Of a DNA stretch of 64,000 nt, positions 34,689 to 42,566 are shown piece by piece. The DNA comes from DASZIT01 sp035948855 (GTDB taxonomy: Bacteria; Actinomycetota; Acidimicrobiia; Acidimicrobiales; RAAP-2). The notes beneath the pieces are model-generated. The model did not search any database and was not told the DNA's origin. It saw only the letters and a list, made by a program, of their open reading frames with translations. How positions within the stretch are numbered: position 1 is the first letter of the stretch; each line of letters opens with the position of its first letter. The translations under genes were made by a program, and so were the position numbers. The stretch spans positions 11,197-75,196 of the forward strand of contig DASZIT010000022.1 in the NCBI GenBank assembly GCA_035948855.1, read 5' to 3'.

Positions 34689-36215
34689 CTAGCCCGCAGA
34701 CGGATTGGCTCCGAGCGTGACGCTGACCGTCATCTTGGTCGCGCCCCGGTAGAACCCCACGCTGACGTGGTCGCCCGGCTTCAACGGATGGATGGCGGCG
34801 GTCAGATTGTCCGCGGTCTGGATGGCGGTCCCGTTGAAGGAGACGATCACGTCGTTGTTCTGGAGTCCGGCCTTCTCCGCCGGGCTCCCCGACTGCACCG
34901 ATTCCACCAGGGCGCCCGACGACGGGGTCAGGTGGTCCAGTTGCTGGAGGGCGGGCGTCACCGTGCCCACCGACACGCCCATGAAGGCGGAGTTGGCCAC
35001 CGGGGTGGGTTGCGGGCTGGCATTCCCCGCCCCCCCGGGACCGCCCCGCCGCAACTCGGCCAGCCGGGGCTTGACCAGATCGATGGGGATGGCGAAGCCG
35101 ATGTTCTGCGCCGGGGCATTGCCGGTACTGCTCGAGGCCACCGCGGTGTTCATGGCGATGACCTGGGCCTGGGCGTTGACCAGCGGGCCTCCGGAGTTCC
35201 CCGGGTTGATGGCCGCGTCGGTCTGCAGGAGCCCGGAGAGGTTCTCGGTCTGCCCGCTGTCGTTCTGGGCGGACAGCGAGCGGTTGAGCGCGGAGACGAT
35301 CCCCTCGGTGACGGTCGGCCCCCCGGCCAGGGCCAGCGCATTGCCGATGGCCAGCACCGAGTCGCCCACCTGGCTCTGGGCCGAGTCGCCCAGGGTGACG
35401 GTCGGAAGATTGGAGACGTTGTCGATCTGCACCAGGGCCAGGTCGTTGCCCGGATCGGTGCCGACCACATGGGCGGAGAGCTGCTTGGTCTGCCCGAACA
35501 GCGAGACGGTCACCGAGGTGGCCCCGGTGACCACGTGGTCGTTGGTCAACACCTCCCCCTGGGGGGTGAGGATCATCCCGGTCCCCGCCGCCTGGACGAA
35601 GTCGCCGGAGGAACCCCCGCTCTGGATCGACTGACTGTCGATGGACACCACCGCGGGTTCGACGGTGGCCAGGATGGCCTGGACGTCCTTGGCCGGCGGC
35701 AGAACGCTCCGGTTCGGGAAGTACTGCTTGATGATGGTCTGCTGGGTCCCGATCCCCACCGTGGCCCCGATCACCGAACCGACCGCCGCCGCCAACACCG
35801 CGGTCACGATGACCACCAGCAGCCAATTGCGACGGGTCAGGGAGTGGCGGACCACCCGGGCCGGGGGGAAGGGCTGGGGATAGCCGTAGGGATAGGCGCC
35901 GCCGGGGGGGCCGTAGCCGCCGTAGACGGGATATCCCGGCGGCGGGCCGTAGTGGGGATAGGTGACCGGGTACACCGGGACGGCGTTCCCGGCGGGGGAG
36001 GGGCTCTCCGGATGTTCAGGGGCCGGCGGAGCCGGGGGTGGAGGTGGAACCGGGGGTGGCGGCGGAGCAGGGGGTGCAGAAAGTGGCGCCGATGGTACGC
36101 TCTGTGGTGACCCCTCACCTGCTCCGGGATCCTCCTGGGCGGCTTCCGCCCGCCCGGATTCCGACCCTTCATAAGAAGGTCCAGGTCCCGGATAAGAAAA
36201 TTGTGAGGATTCCAT
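34689..36215 (-). CDS. htrA: HtrA-type serine protease with PDZ domain
   Basis: The protein has 508 residues from MESSQFSY. A long Pro/Tyr/Gly-rich cytosolic part (1-125) precedes one membrane helix (131-156). The trypsin-like domain carries His227 (LTNDHVV), Asp258 (GNDLALV) and Ser341 (NPGNSGGPL), an intact triad, followed by one PDZ domain (about 425-500, LVESVQSGSPAEKAGLQNNDVIVSFNG). It is an extracytoplasmic quality-control protease of the DegP/HtrA/PepD type. It is divergent from a whiB gene across 124 bases containing a TGTGTAAC element. Confidence 0.96.
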   Translation of the reverse strand: MESSQFSYPGPGPSYEGSESGRAEAAQEDPGAGEGSPQSVPSAPLSAPPAPPPPPVPPPPPAPPAPEHPESPSPAGNAVPVYPVTYPHYGPPPGYPVYGGYGPPGGAYPYGYPQPFPPARVVRHSLTRRNWLLVVIVTAVLAAAVGSVIGATVGIGTQQTIIKQYFPNRSVLPPAKDVQAILATVEPAVVSIDSQSIQSGGSSGDFVQAAGTGMILTPQGEVLTNDHVVTGATSVTVSLFGQTKQLSAHVVGTDPGNDLALVQIDNVSNLPTVTLGDSAQSQVGDSVLAIGNALALAGGPTVTEGIVSALNRSLSAQNDSGQTENLSGLLQTDAAINPGNSGGPLVNAQAQVIAMNTAVASSSTGNAPAQNIGFAIPIDLVKPRLAELRRGGPGGAGNASPQPTPVANSAFMGVSVGTVTPALQQLDHLTPSSGALVESVQSGSPAEKAGLQNNDVIVSFNGTAIQTADNLTAAIHPLKPGDHVSVGFYRGATKMTVSVTLGANPSAG

Positions 36216-36339
36216 CAACAATTACCCGTTTCGTACCGTAGAACAAGTAGGGATGGGACAATAGCTGTGTAACGGATGGCGGCGACGGTGCGCAAACTCG
36301 AATCGGCGCTCCTGAGACCGCCACCTCGGATCGGAGAGC

Positions 36340-36591
36340 ATGCAGATGGATACGACATGGATGAGCGAGGGCAAGTGCCGGGAACTCTCCCCCACGGTGT
36401 TTTTCCCCAGTGACGGCATCGGGGTCCAGGCGGCCCAGCGCATCTGTGCCGAATGCTCGGTCGCCGATGTCTGCCTGCAGTATGCCCTGGACGAGCGGGT
36501 CGACCACGGGGTGTGGGGCGGGAAGTCCGAGCGCGAGCGTCGTCGGATTCTCCGTCGGCGGCGGCTGGGCCATACCGCGGTCCGGGTCTGA
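36340..36591 (+). CDS. WhiB family iron-sulfur transcription factor
   Basis: The protein has 83 residues. Four cluster-binding Cys are at 13, 36, 39 and 45 (GKC, ICAEC, DVC), then the GVWGG turn (57-61) and a basic DNA-binding tail (SERERRRILRRRR). A second ATG two codons later has a slightly better ribosome-site distance. WhiB proteins bind a 4Fe-4S cluster and the housekeeping sigma factor. It lies opposite htrA and upstream of the formimidoyltransferase-like gene. Confidence 0.95.
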   Translation: MQMDTTWMSEGKCRELSPTVFFPSDGIGVQAAQRICAECSVADVCLQYALDERVDHGVWGGKSERERRRILRRRRLGHTAVRV

Positions 36592-36631
36592 CCTGACCTG
36601 ACCTGCACTCAGGGGCGGGCCGGAATTCCCA

Positions 36632-37495
36632 GTGCTCACCGAGTGCGTCGTCAACATCAGCGAGGGTCGTGACGTCGACCTCGTCCGGGAGATCGCCGAT
36701 CAGGCCGGCACCACCCTGTTGGACGTCCACTCCGACCCTGAACACCATCGCTCGGTACTGACCCTCGGCGGCGAGGGCGACAACGTCGAGGCGGCGGTCC
36801 GATCGGTGGCGGAAACCGCGGTGCAGCAGATCGACCTTGGCGACCACGACGGGGTGCACCCCCGCCTCGGCGCCGTCGACGTGGTTCCCTTCGTCCCCCT
36901 CGACCCGGCCGGAGCCATCGGCACCGCCGTCGAAGCCCGGAACCGGTTCGCGGCCTGGGCCGGTTCCACCCTCGAGCTCCCCTGCTTCCTCTACGGGCCG
37001 GAGCGCTCGCTGCCCGAGGTGCGCCGGGAGGCGTTCCGCACCCTGGATCCCGACACCGGCCCGTCCACCCCGCATCCGACCGCCGGGGCCACCGCGGTCG
37101 GGGCCCGGCCGCTACTGGTGGCCTACAACATCTGGATCACCGTACGCGAGGGGTCGGAGATCGACTCCGCCGCCGCGGTGGGACTGGCCCGGGGTATCGC
37201 CTCGTCGATCCGCAGCCCCACCCTCCGCAGCCTGGGCCTGGCGGTGGGGACCGGTGCCCAGGTCAGCTGCAATCTGATCGATCCGCACTCCGTCAGCCTG
37301 GCGGTGCTCTTCGACACCGTCACCCACCTCACCGAGGAGGCGGGCGGGGAGGTCGAGCGGGCCGAACTGGTCGGTCTGGTGCCGGGCGAGCTCCTCACCT
37401 CGGTACCGCCCTACCGGTGGGCGGAACTCGACCTCAGCCAGGATCGCACCATCGAAGCCCGGCTCGAATCGGTAGGCGTCCCAGTCAGCTGGTGA
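36632..37495 (+). CDS. glutamate formimidoyltransferase-like protein (FtcD N-terminal type)
   Basis: The protein has 287 residues from a GTG. CVVNISEGRD at the start, HSDPEHHRSVLTLGG, DHDGVHPRLGAVDVVPFVPL and LPCFLYG match the formiminotransferase N- and C-subdomains; His in DVHSDPEHHRS is the likely catalytic region. There is no cyclodeaminase domain. Known members transfer a formimino group to tetrahydrofolate in histidine breakdown, but no hut genes are near; many actinobacterial copies are of unproven role. It starts 40 bases after a whiB gene and runs towards a second, convergent whiB gene. Confidence 0.9.
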   Translation: MLTECVVNISEGRDVDLVREIADQAGTTLLDVHSDPEHHRSVLTLGGEGDNVEAAVRSVAETAVQQIDLGDHDGVHPRLGAVDVVPFVPLDPAGAIGTAVEARNRFAAWAGSTLELPCFLYGPERSLPEVRREAFRTLDPDTGPSTPHPTAGATAVGARPLLVAYNIWITVREGSEIDSAAAVGLARGIASSIRSPTLRSLGLAVGTGAQVSCNLIDPHSVSLAVLFDTVTHLTEEAGGEVERAELVGLVPGELLTSVPPYRWAELDLSQDRTIEARLESVGVPVSW

Positions 37496-37502
37496 GTGTC
37501 GC

Positions 37503-37784
37503 TCAGGAGGCGTTGGCCACGGCCCGGCGCTGCATGGCCCGTTGTCGGCGGAGCCGGCGGCGCTCCCGCTCCGAGAGTCCCCCCCAGATACCGAACTTCT
37601 CGCCGTTGGCCAGGGCGTACTCCAGGCAGTCCTCCCGGACCACGCAGCCCCGGCAGACTTCCTTGGCCTCCCGGGTGGAGGCGCCCCGCTCGGGAAAGAA
37701 CAGGTCAGGATCGACCCCCATGCAGTTGGCCCTGGTCTGCCAGCTGCGCTCCTGACGTCCGTACATCAAGGACACCACGTCCAT
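37503..37784 (-). CDS. whiB2: WhiB family regulator, WhiB2/WhmD-like
   Basis: The protein has 93 residues from MDVVSLMYG; GGAGG lies 7 bases upstream. Cys at 21, 44, 47 and 53 (ANC, VCRGC, EDC) bind the cluster. REAKEVCRGCVVREDCLEYALANGEKFGIWGGLSERERRRLRR is close to WhiB2/WhmD, an essential septation regulator in mycobacteria. The upstream gap contains TATGTAAC at 37842-37849. It is convergent with the formimidoyltransferase-like gene, with 7 bases between them. Confidence 0.93.
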   Translation of the reverse strand: MDVVSLMYGRQERSWQTRANCMGVDPDLFFPERGASTREAKEVCRGCVVREDCLEYALANGEKFGIWGGLSERERRRLRRQRAMQRRAVANAS

Positions 37785-37956
37785 GGGTGCGCCTCCCTCA
37801 CCACTTTTGTGCACCGGCTCACCGACGAACCGCATAGCACGTATGTAACTACATTGGTGTCATCTTCCTCCATGCCGCGGGGAAACGCAAGGCGCAACTT
37901 GGATTTCTGCCACCTATTGCCCTTGGTGGCCTGGGATTTCGACGCCCCGGCCGGGG

Positions 37957-39990
37957 TCAGCCGGCCCGGCGTCCCCGGCTTCGGACCGTGGTTTTGTGGC
38001 GAAGAAAATCGACCAGCACGTAGTCACCCAACTCGTCCGGCGACGTCGAGAACGTCCGGCCCCGGTTGATCCGGGTCAGCTGCTCGATGAATCCCCGCAG
38101 CGCCCGATCCGGATCCAGGAGGAAGGTGTTGATGGTGATGTTGGCCTTGGTGCAGTGCATCACCTCCGACAGCGTCACCTCCAGCGTCTCGGGGACCGGC
38201 GGGTAATTGAAGAAGACGTCGTAGCCGACGCCCCGGTCGTAGGGGATGATGTGGGCGGTCGGCTCGCCGTCGGTCACCAGGATGATCTGCTTGGTCCCCG
38301 GCTGGTGGGCCAGCATCTTGCGGGCCAGGATCAGGCCGTGCTGCAGGTTGGTCCCGTAGACGTAGTCCCAACTGACGGTGGGTAGGTCCTCGGGCTCGAT
38401 CACCCGGGCCACCTCGGAGAAGCCGACCAGTCCCAGGTAGTCCCGGGGGAAGCGGGTGGTGATCAGGGTGTGGAGGGCCAGCGCCATCTTCTTGGCCGGC
38501 ACGAAGTTGTCCCGCATGGGCATGGACAGCGACAGGTCGAGCAGCAGCACGGTGGCCGTGCGGGACAGGGCTTCGGTCTCGATCACCTCGAAGTCGTCGG
38601 GAATCAGCCGGACGGGCACGCCGGTCCCGGATCGCCGGACCGCGTTGTGCACCGTCCGGGACAGATCCAGATTGAAGGGGTCACCGAACTCGTAGGGCTT
38701 GGTGGTCTCCTCCCGGTCGTGGCCGGTCCCGGTGTAGGTGGTGCGGTGATTCCCGATCCGATCCTTGTTCAGCTGGTCGAACAGGTCGGCCAGGGCCTGG
38801 TGGCCGATCCGGCGCATGCCGGCCGGGGTCAGCTCGAACCGGCCCTCCCGCTGGTCGATGAGCCCGGCGTCAGCCAGCTGTTTGGCCAGTTTGGCGAGCC
38901 GGTCCATGGAGCGGGCGGCGTCCTCTCCCAGGTGCTTGGCCACCTTGTCGAGATCCACCTCGGACAGCGAGGCCGGCGAGTTCGCCGACCGGAGGAAGGC
39001 CTCCAGTTCGTCGATGTCGCGGAGCCGGGAGGCGGCGTCAGTGGCGTCCCCCATGCCCAGCGGCTGGTCCCCGCTGAATTTGTAGCGTTGCTCCCAACCG
39101 GCGTCCGGGAATGCCTTCTGCAGGTTCCCGGCCAGCCGGTCGACCTGCCAGCGAAGGTCCATATCCTCGAGCAGCGATTCGGCCAGCCCCTGCAGCTGGG
39201 CCCGCTGGGCCGGCGACATCGAGTTCCACATCGCCTGGGCCGCGGCCATCCGGGCGGCCAGCTGCTCCAGCAGTTCGTCGAGATTGGCCGGATTCCCGGG
39301 GAACAGGTCGCCGTAGTTCTCCATGAACGACTCGAACGACGGGTCGATCGCCTCGCCGGCCTCCCGCTGCTCGAGCATCCGGTTGAGGGCGTCGAAGGCG
39401 TCGCGCATCCGGGCCAGCTGTTCGGGGTCGGGATTGGCCAACGCCTCCGACATCTGGTCGAAGTAGGAGCGGGCCACCTCCTCCCGGAGGCGTTCCATCA
39501 ACTCCTCGAAATGTTGGCGGGCCTCCGAGGACACGAATTCGTACTCCTGGAGCCCGCGCACCATGCCGGCCAGGTCCGGCGGCAGCAGGTCGAGCGCCAT
39601 GCGCCGCTCGGTGGCGACCTCGTCGGTGACCTCCTGGCGCCGCTGGTCACCCGACTCCCGGGCGTCCGACTCGAGCTGGTCGATGCCGGCCCGTTCCTCG
39701 GCCAGCACCTCTTGGAGCTCGGCCGCCACTTCGCTGTAGGCGCCGCCCAGGTCCCCGCGGTCGAGCTGGTCCTCCCGCTCCATCCGCAGCTGGTCCAACA
39801 GGTCCCGCAGCCCCTGGACCTCCTGGCCGTCGGGGGTCCGCCACCCCCGATTGAGCATCCGCTGCAGGGCTTCGTGGAGGTCGCCGTTGGCCAGCAGGTC
39901 GTCGGTCAACTGGGCCAATATGGCGTCGGTGTCGTCGACCTCGGAGTTCTGGGTGCCGTCCCAGCGCCGGTAGTCGAACCGCCAGGTCAC
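37957..39990 (-). CDS. von Willebrand factor A domain protein, partner of a MoxR ATPase
   Basis: The protein has 677 residues from a GTG that overlaps the stop of the MoxR gene (GTGA). A long charged helical region fills 20-480 (coiled-coil-like, many Gln/Glu). The VWA domain at about 515-670 has the MIDAS motif DLSLSMPMR, a threonine in LHTLITTRFP and VTDGEPTAH. The start of the open frame further upstream runs antisense-like through the MoxR gene in another frame and is rejected. MoxR-VWA pairs act like chelatase or chaperone machines; the client here is unknown. Confidence 0.9.
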   Translation of the reverse strand: MTWRFDYRRWDGTQNSEVDDTDAILAQLTDDLLANGDLHEALQRMLNRGWRTPDGQEVQGLRDLLDQLRMEREDQLDRGDLGGAYSEVAAELQEVLAEERAGIDQLESDARESGDQRRQEVTDEVATERRMALDLLPPDLAGMVRGLQEYEFVSSEARQHFEELMERLREEVARSYFDQMSEALANPDPEQLARMRDAFDALNRMLEQREAGEAIDPSFESFMENYGDLFPGNPANLDELLEQLAARMAAAQAMWNSMSPAQRAQLQGLAESLLEDMDLRWQVDRLAGNLQKAFPDAGWEQRYKFSGDQPLGMGDATDAASRLRDIDELEAFLRSANSPASLSEVDLDKVAKHLGEDAARSMDRLAKLAKQLADAGLIDQREGRFELTPAGMRRIGHQALADLFDQLNKDRIGNHRTTYTGTGHDREETTKPYEFGDPFNLDLSRTVHNAVRRSGTGVPVRLIPDDFEVIETEALSRTATVLLLDLSLSMPMRDNFVPAKKMALALHTLITTRFPRDYLGLVGFSEVARVIEPEDLPTVSWDYVYGTNLQHGLILARKMLAHQPGTKQIILVTDGEPTAHIIPYDRGVGYDVFFNYPPVPETLEVTLSEVMHCTKANITINTFLLDPDRALRGFIEQLTRINRGRTFSTSPDELGDYVLVDFLRHKTTVRSRGRRAG

Positions 39991-41504
39991 CCGCGGCCTC
40001 GATAGGTGGCGCGGGCACCCGCCGCCTCTTTGTTGAGGCGCTTGGTGAGGTGGAGGCCCTCGAGGATGAACTCGACGGCGCTGGCCACCACCCCGGGATC
40101 CTCCGAGCCGCCGGCCAGGGCCAGCACCGGTCCGGACAGCGCCGGGAGCTGGGTCAGGGTCTCGGCGTAGGCCGCCGCCGGAAGATCGTCCCCGGCGTGC
40201 ACCACTGTCTCCTCGGTGAAGGCGGCGACCACCGCATGGGGGTCGTCGAGGATCACCCGGCGGCGGAACACCACCAGCACCGCGGCGGACACCAGCTGGG
40301 AGAGCAGGACCTCCTCCCGTCCCTCCTCCAGCGTCTCGACTTCGACCTTCCCCTGGGTGGAGGAGACCAGGGACTGCAGATCGGAGATCCGGGGCACCGC
40401 GACGGTCTCCCCGTTCCGGAGCGCCCGGCGGGTGGCGTTGGCGGCCAGCGTCTCGTAGTTGGCGATGGTCAGCCGGACCGACACCCCCGACCTCTGGTTG
40501 AGATGTGGGCTCTCCCGGGCCAGCTGGCTCAGGGCCGCCACCACCTCGGCCATGAATTCGGGCATCTCCAACCGGGGCTGGCCGGGACGGGCATGGCCAT
40601 CGCCGTCGGTGGTGTCGTCGGCCGGCGCCGGGAGATCGGCCTCGGCTTCGGCGATGCGGAGCTCGGTGCCCGCGTCCAGCGGATAGTGGGTGCGGATCTG
40701 GGCCCCGAACCGGTCCTACAACGGGGTGATGATCCTCCCCCGGTTGGTGTAGTCCTCGGGATTGGCCGTGGCCAACAGGACGATGTCGAGCGGGAGGCGC
40801 ACCCGGTGGCCGCGGATCTGGACGTCCCGCTCCTCGAGGACGTTGAGCAACCCGACCTGGATCCGCTCGGCCAGGTCCGGGAGCTCGTTGACCGCGAAGA
40901 TGCCCCGATTCAGCCGGGGCACCAGCCCGTAGTGGATGGTGAGCTCGTCGGACAGGTAGCGGCCCTCGGCCACCCGGATGGGATCGACCTCCCCGATGAG
41001 GTCGGCGATGGTGGTGTCGGGGGTGGCCAGCTTCTCCCCGTACCGATCGCTCCGGTGCACCCACGACACCGGGGTGTCGTCCCCGGCCTCGGCCACCAGG
41101 TCCTTGGCGAACCGGGAGATGGGTCGGTAGGGGTCGTCGTTGATCTCTGAGTGGGCGACGATGGGGAGCCACTCGTCGAGGAGGGCGATGAGCGACCGGA
41201 TCAGCCGAGTCTTGGCCTGGCCGCGCTCACCCAGCAGGATCACGTCGTGCCCGGCCATCACCGCGTTTTCGAGCTGGGGCAGGACGGTGTCGTCGAAACC
41301 CAGCACCCCCGACACCAGTGGCCGGCCGCTGGCGATGAGGGCAGAGGCGTTGCGGCGCATCTCCTCGGCCACCGGGATCGACCGCCATCCCACCTCCCGG
41401 AGGCGACCGAGGGTGGTGATGTCCGGCGGAGGGGTGGTCCGGTCCTCCGGATGGGGGGTGGCGTCTCCGGTATCGGGGGTGGTGTCAGGCTTCGACTTGC
41501 TCAT
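39987..41504 (-). pseudogene. MoxR-family AAA+ ATPase gene with in-frame amber stop
   Basis: The frame runs 505 codons from MSKSKPDTT, interrupted by TAG at codon 263 (40716-40718). Before it: Walker A GERGQAKT (92-99), the Walker B-like FAVNELPDLAERIQVGLLNVLEE, and TANPEDYTNRGRIITPL. After it, in the same frame, DRFGAQIRTHYPLD and the helical lid continue to a TGA that overlaps the VWA gene start. Homologues read ITPLKDR here, so one A-to-T change of AAG explains it. It could be a true nonsense mutation, a sequencing error or readthrough. A truncated product would keep the P-loop but lose the lid. Confidence 0.85.
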
Positions 41505-41725
41505 GGCCCGGAGCCTACGCGAGCCGGTTCGCCGATGGTTCATCAGCGTGAGGGATTCTGTGGCCCGTCCGGGCCCGGCACCGGCCAATTCGGGCGATGG
41601 GACCCCCAAACCCCGGGCGGTTTCACGAGGGGGTCGCGTAAGTGGAAAGATGATGCCCCGTCAGCACTCGGGCCGTATCGGCCCGCACCATTTCAAGCCC
41701 GCGGGCCGATACAGGGAGGAACGAC

Positions 41726-42550
41726 TTGACCACGTTGGAGGACGCCAAAGTCACCCCCGTCGTGCTCGGAGGGGTTCGGGGCGGACCTCCGGTCCCCACC
41801 TTGCGCAAGGACCGGTGGTGGATCCAGCCGGTGGTCACCGTGACCGTCCTGGCCGCCTTCGTCGCCTACGCCACCTGGGCCGCCTTCGTGAACAACAACT
41901 ACTACGTGGGCGCTTCCCAGGGCCGCGACCTGATCTCACCATTCTACTCACCGTGCCTGACCAACAGCTGCGTTCCCGGCAGCCACCCCGGCACCATCAT
42001 CACCTGGTGGGCCATCTCCCCGGCGCTGTTGATCCTGATCTTCCCGCTCGGCTTCCGGCTGACCTGTTACTACTACCGCAAGGCCTATTACCGGTCGTTC
42101 TGGTGGGCGCCGCCCGCCTGTGCGGTGTCCGATGCCCACGGCTCCTACTCGGGCGAGTCGCGGTTCCCGCTGTTCTTCCAGAACATCCACCGTTACTTCT
42201 TCTACGCCGGCCTGGTGTTCAACACCATCCTCACCATCGATGCGGTGGTGGCCTTCCGTCAGCCCGGTCACGGGCTCGGCTTCAGCGTCGGCACCGCCGT
42301 CCTGCTCATCAACGCCGCTCTCCTCTGGCTGTACTCGCTGAGCTGCCATGCCTGCCGGCACCTCTGCGGCGGCGGGGTCAAGCAGTTCTCCGCCGCCCCG
42401 TTCCGGCACCGGCTCTGGAAGATGCTCACCCCGCTGAATGCCCGGCACATGGTGTTCGCCTGGATGAGCCTGGTGTTCGTCGCCCTCACCGACGTCTATG
42501 TCCGGCTGGTGGCCAGCGGGACCATCCACGACTACGGCTTCCACTTTTAA
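41726..42550 (+). CDS. sdhC: succinate dehydrogenase membrane-anchor subunit (Sdh1-type, single large anchor)
   Basis: The protein has 274 residues from a TTG with GGAGG 6 bases upstream. There are about five membrane helices (first at 35-55, VVTVTVLAAFVAYATWAAF). Conserved His residues (NIHRYFFYAG, ARHMVFAWM) could bind haem. CHACRHLC at about 210-217 gives three Cys on one loop. In size and in being the only anchor it matches Rv0249c of the mycobacterial Sdh1 operon. It passes electrons between the SdhB clusters and menaquinone. It heads the sdhCAB operon, 16 bases before sdhA. Confidence 0.88.
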   Translation: MTTLEDAKVTPVVLGGVRGGPPVPTLRKDRWWIQPVVTVTVLAAFVAYATWAAFVNNNYYVGASQGRDLISPFYSPCLTNSCVPGSHPGTIITWWAISPALLILIFPLGFRLTCYYYRKAYYRSFWWAPPACAVSDAHGSYSGESRFPLFFQNIHRYFFYAGLVFNTILTIDAVVAFRQPGHGLGFSVGTAVLLINAALLWLYSLSCHACRHLCGGGVKQFSAAPFRHRLWKMLTPLNARHMVFAWMSLVFVALTDVYVRLVASGTIHDYGFHF

Positions 42551-42566
42551 AAGGGATATCGAACAC

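Noticed and set aside
39991..41172. N-terminal extension of the VWA frame up to 41172
   Set aside because: It overlaps the MoxR gene in another frame and translates to Arg/Pro/Gly-rich low complexity; the GTG at 39990 coupled to the MoxR stop is a far better start.
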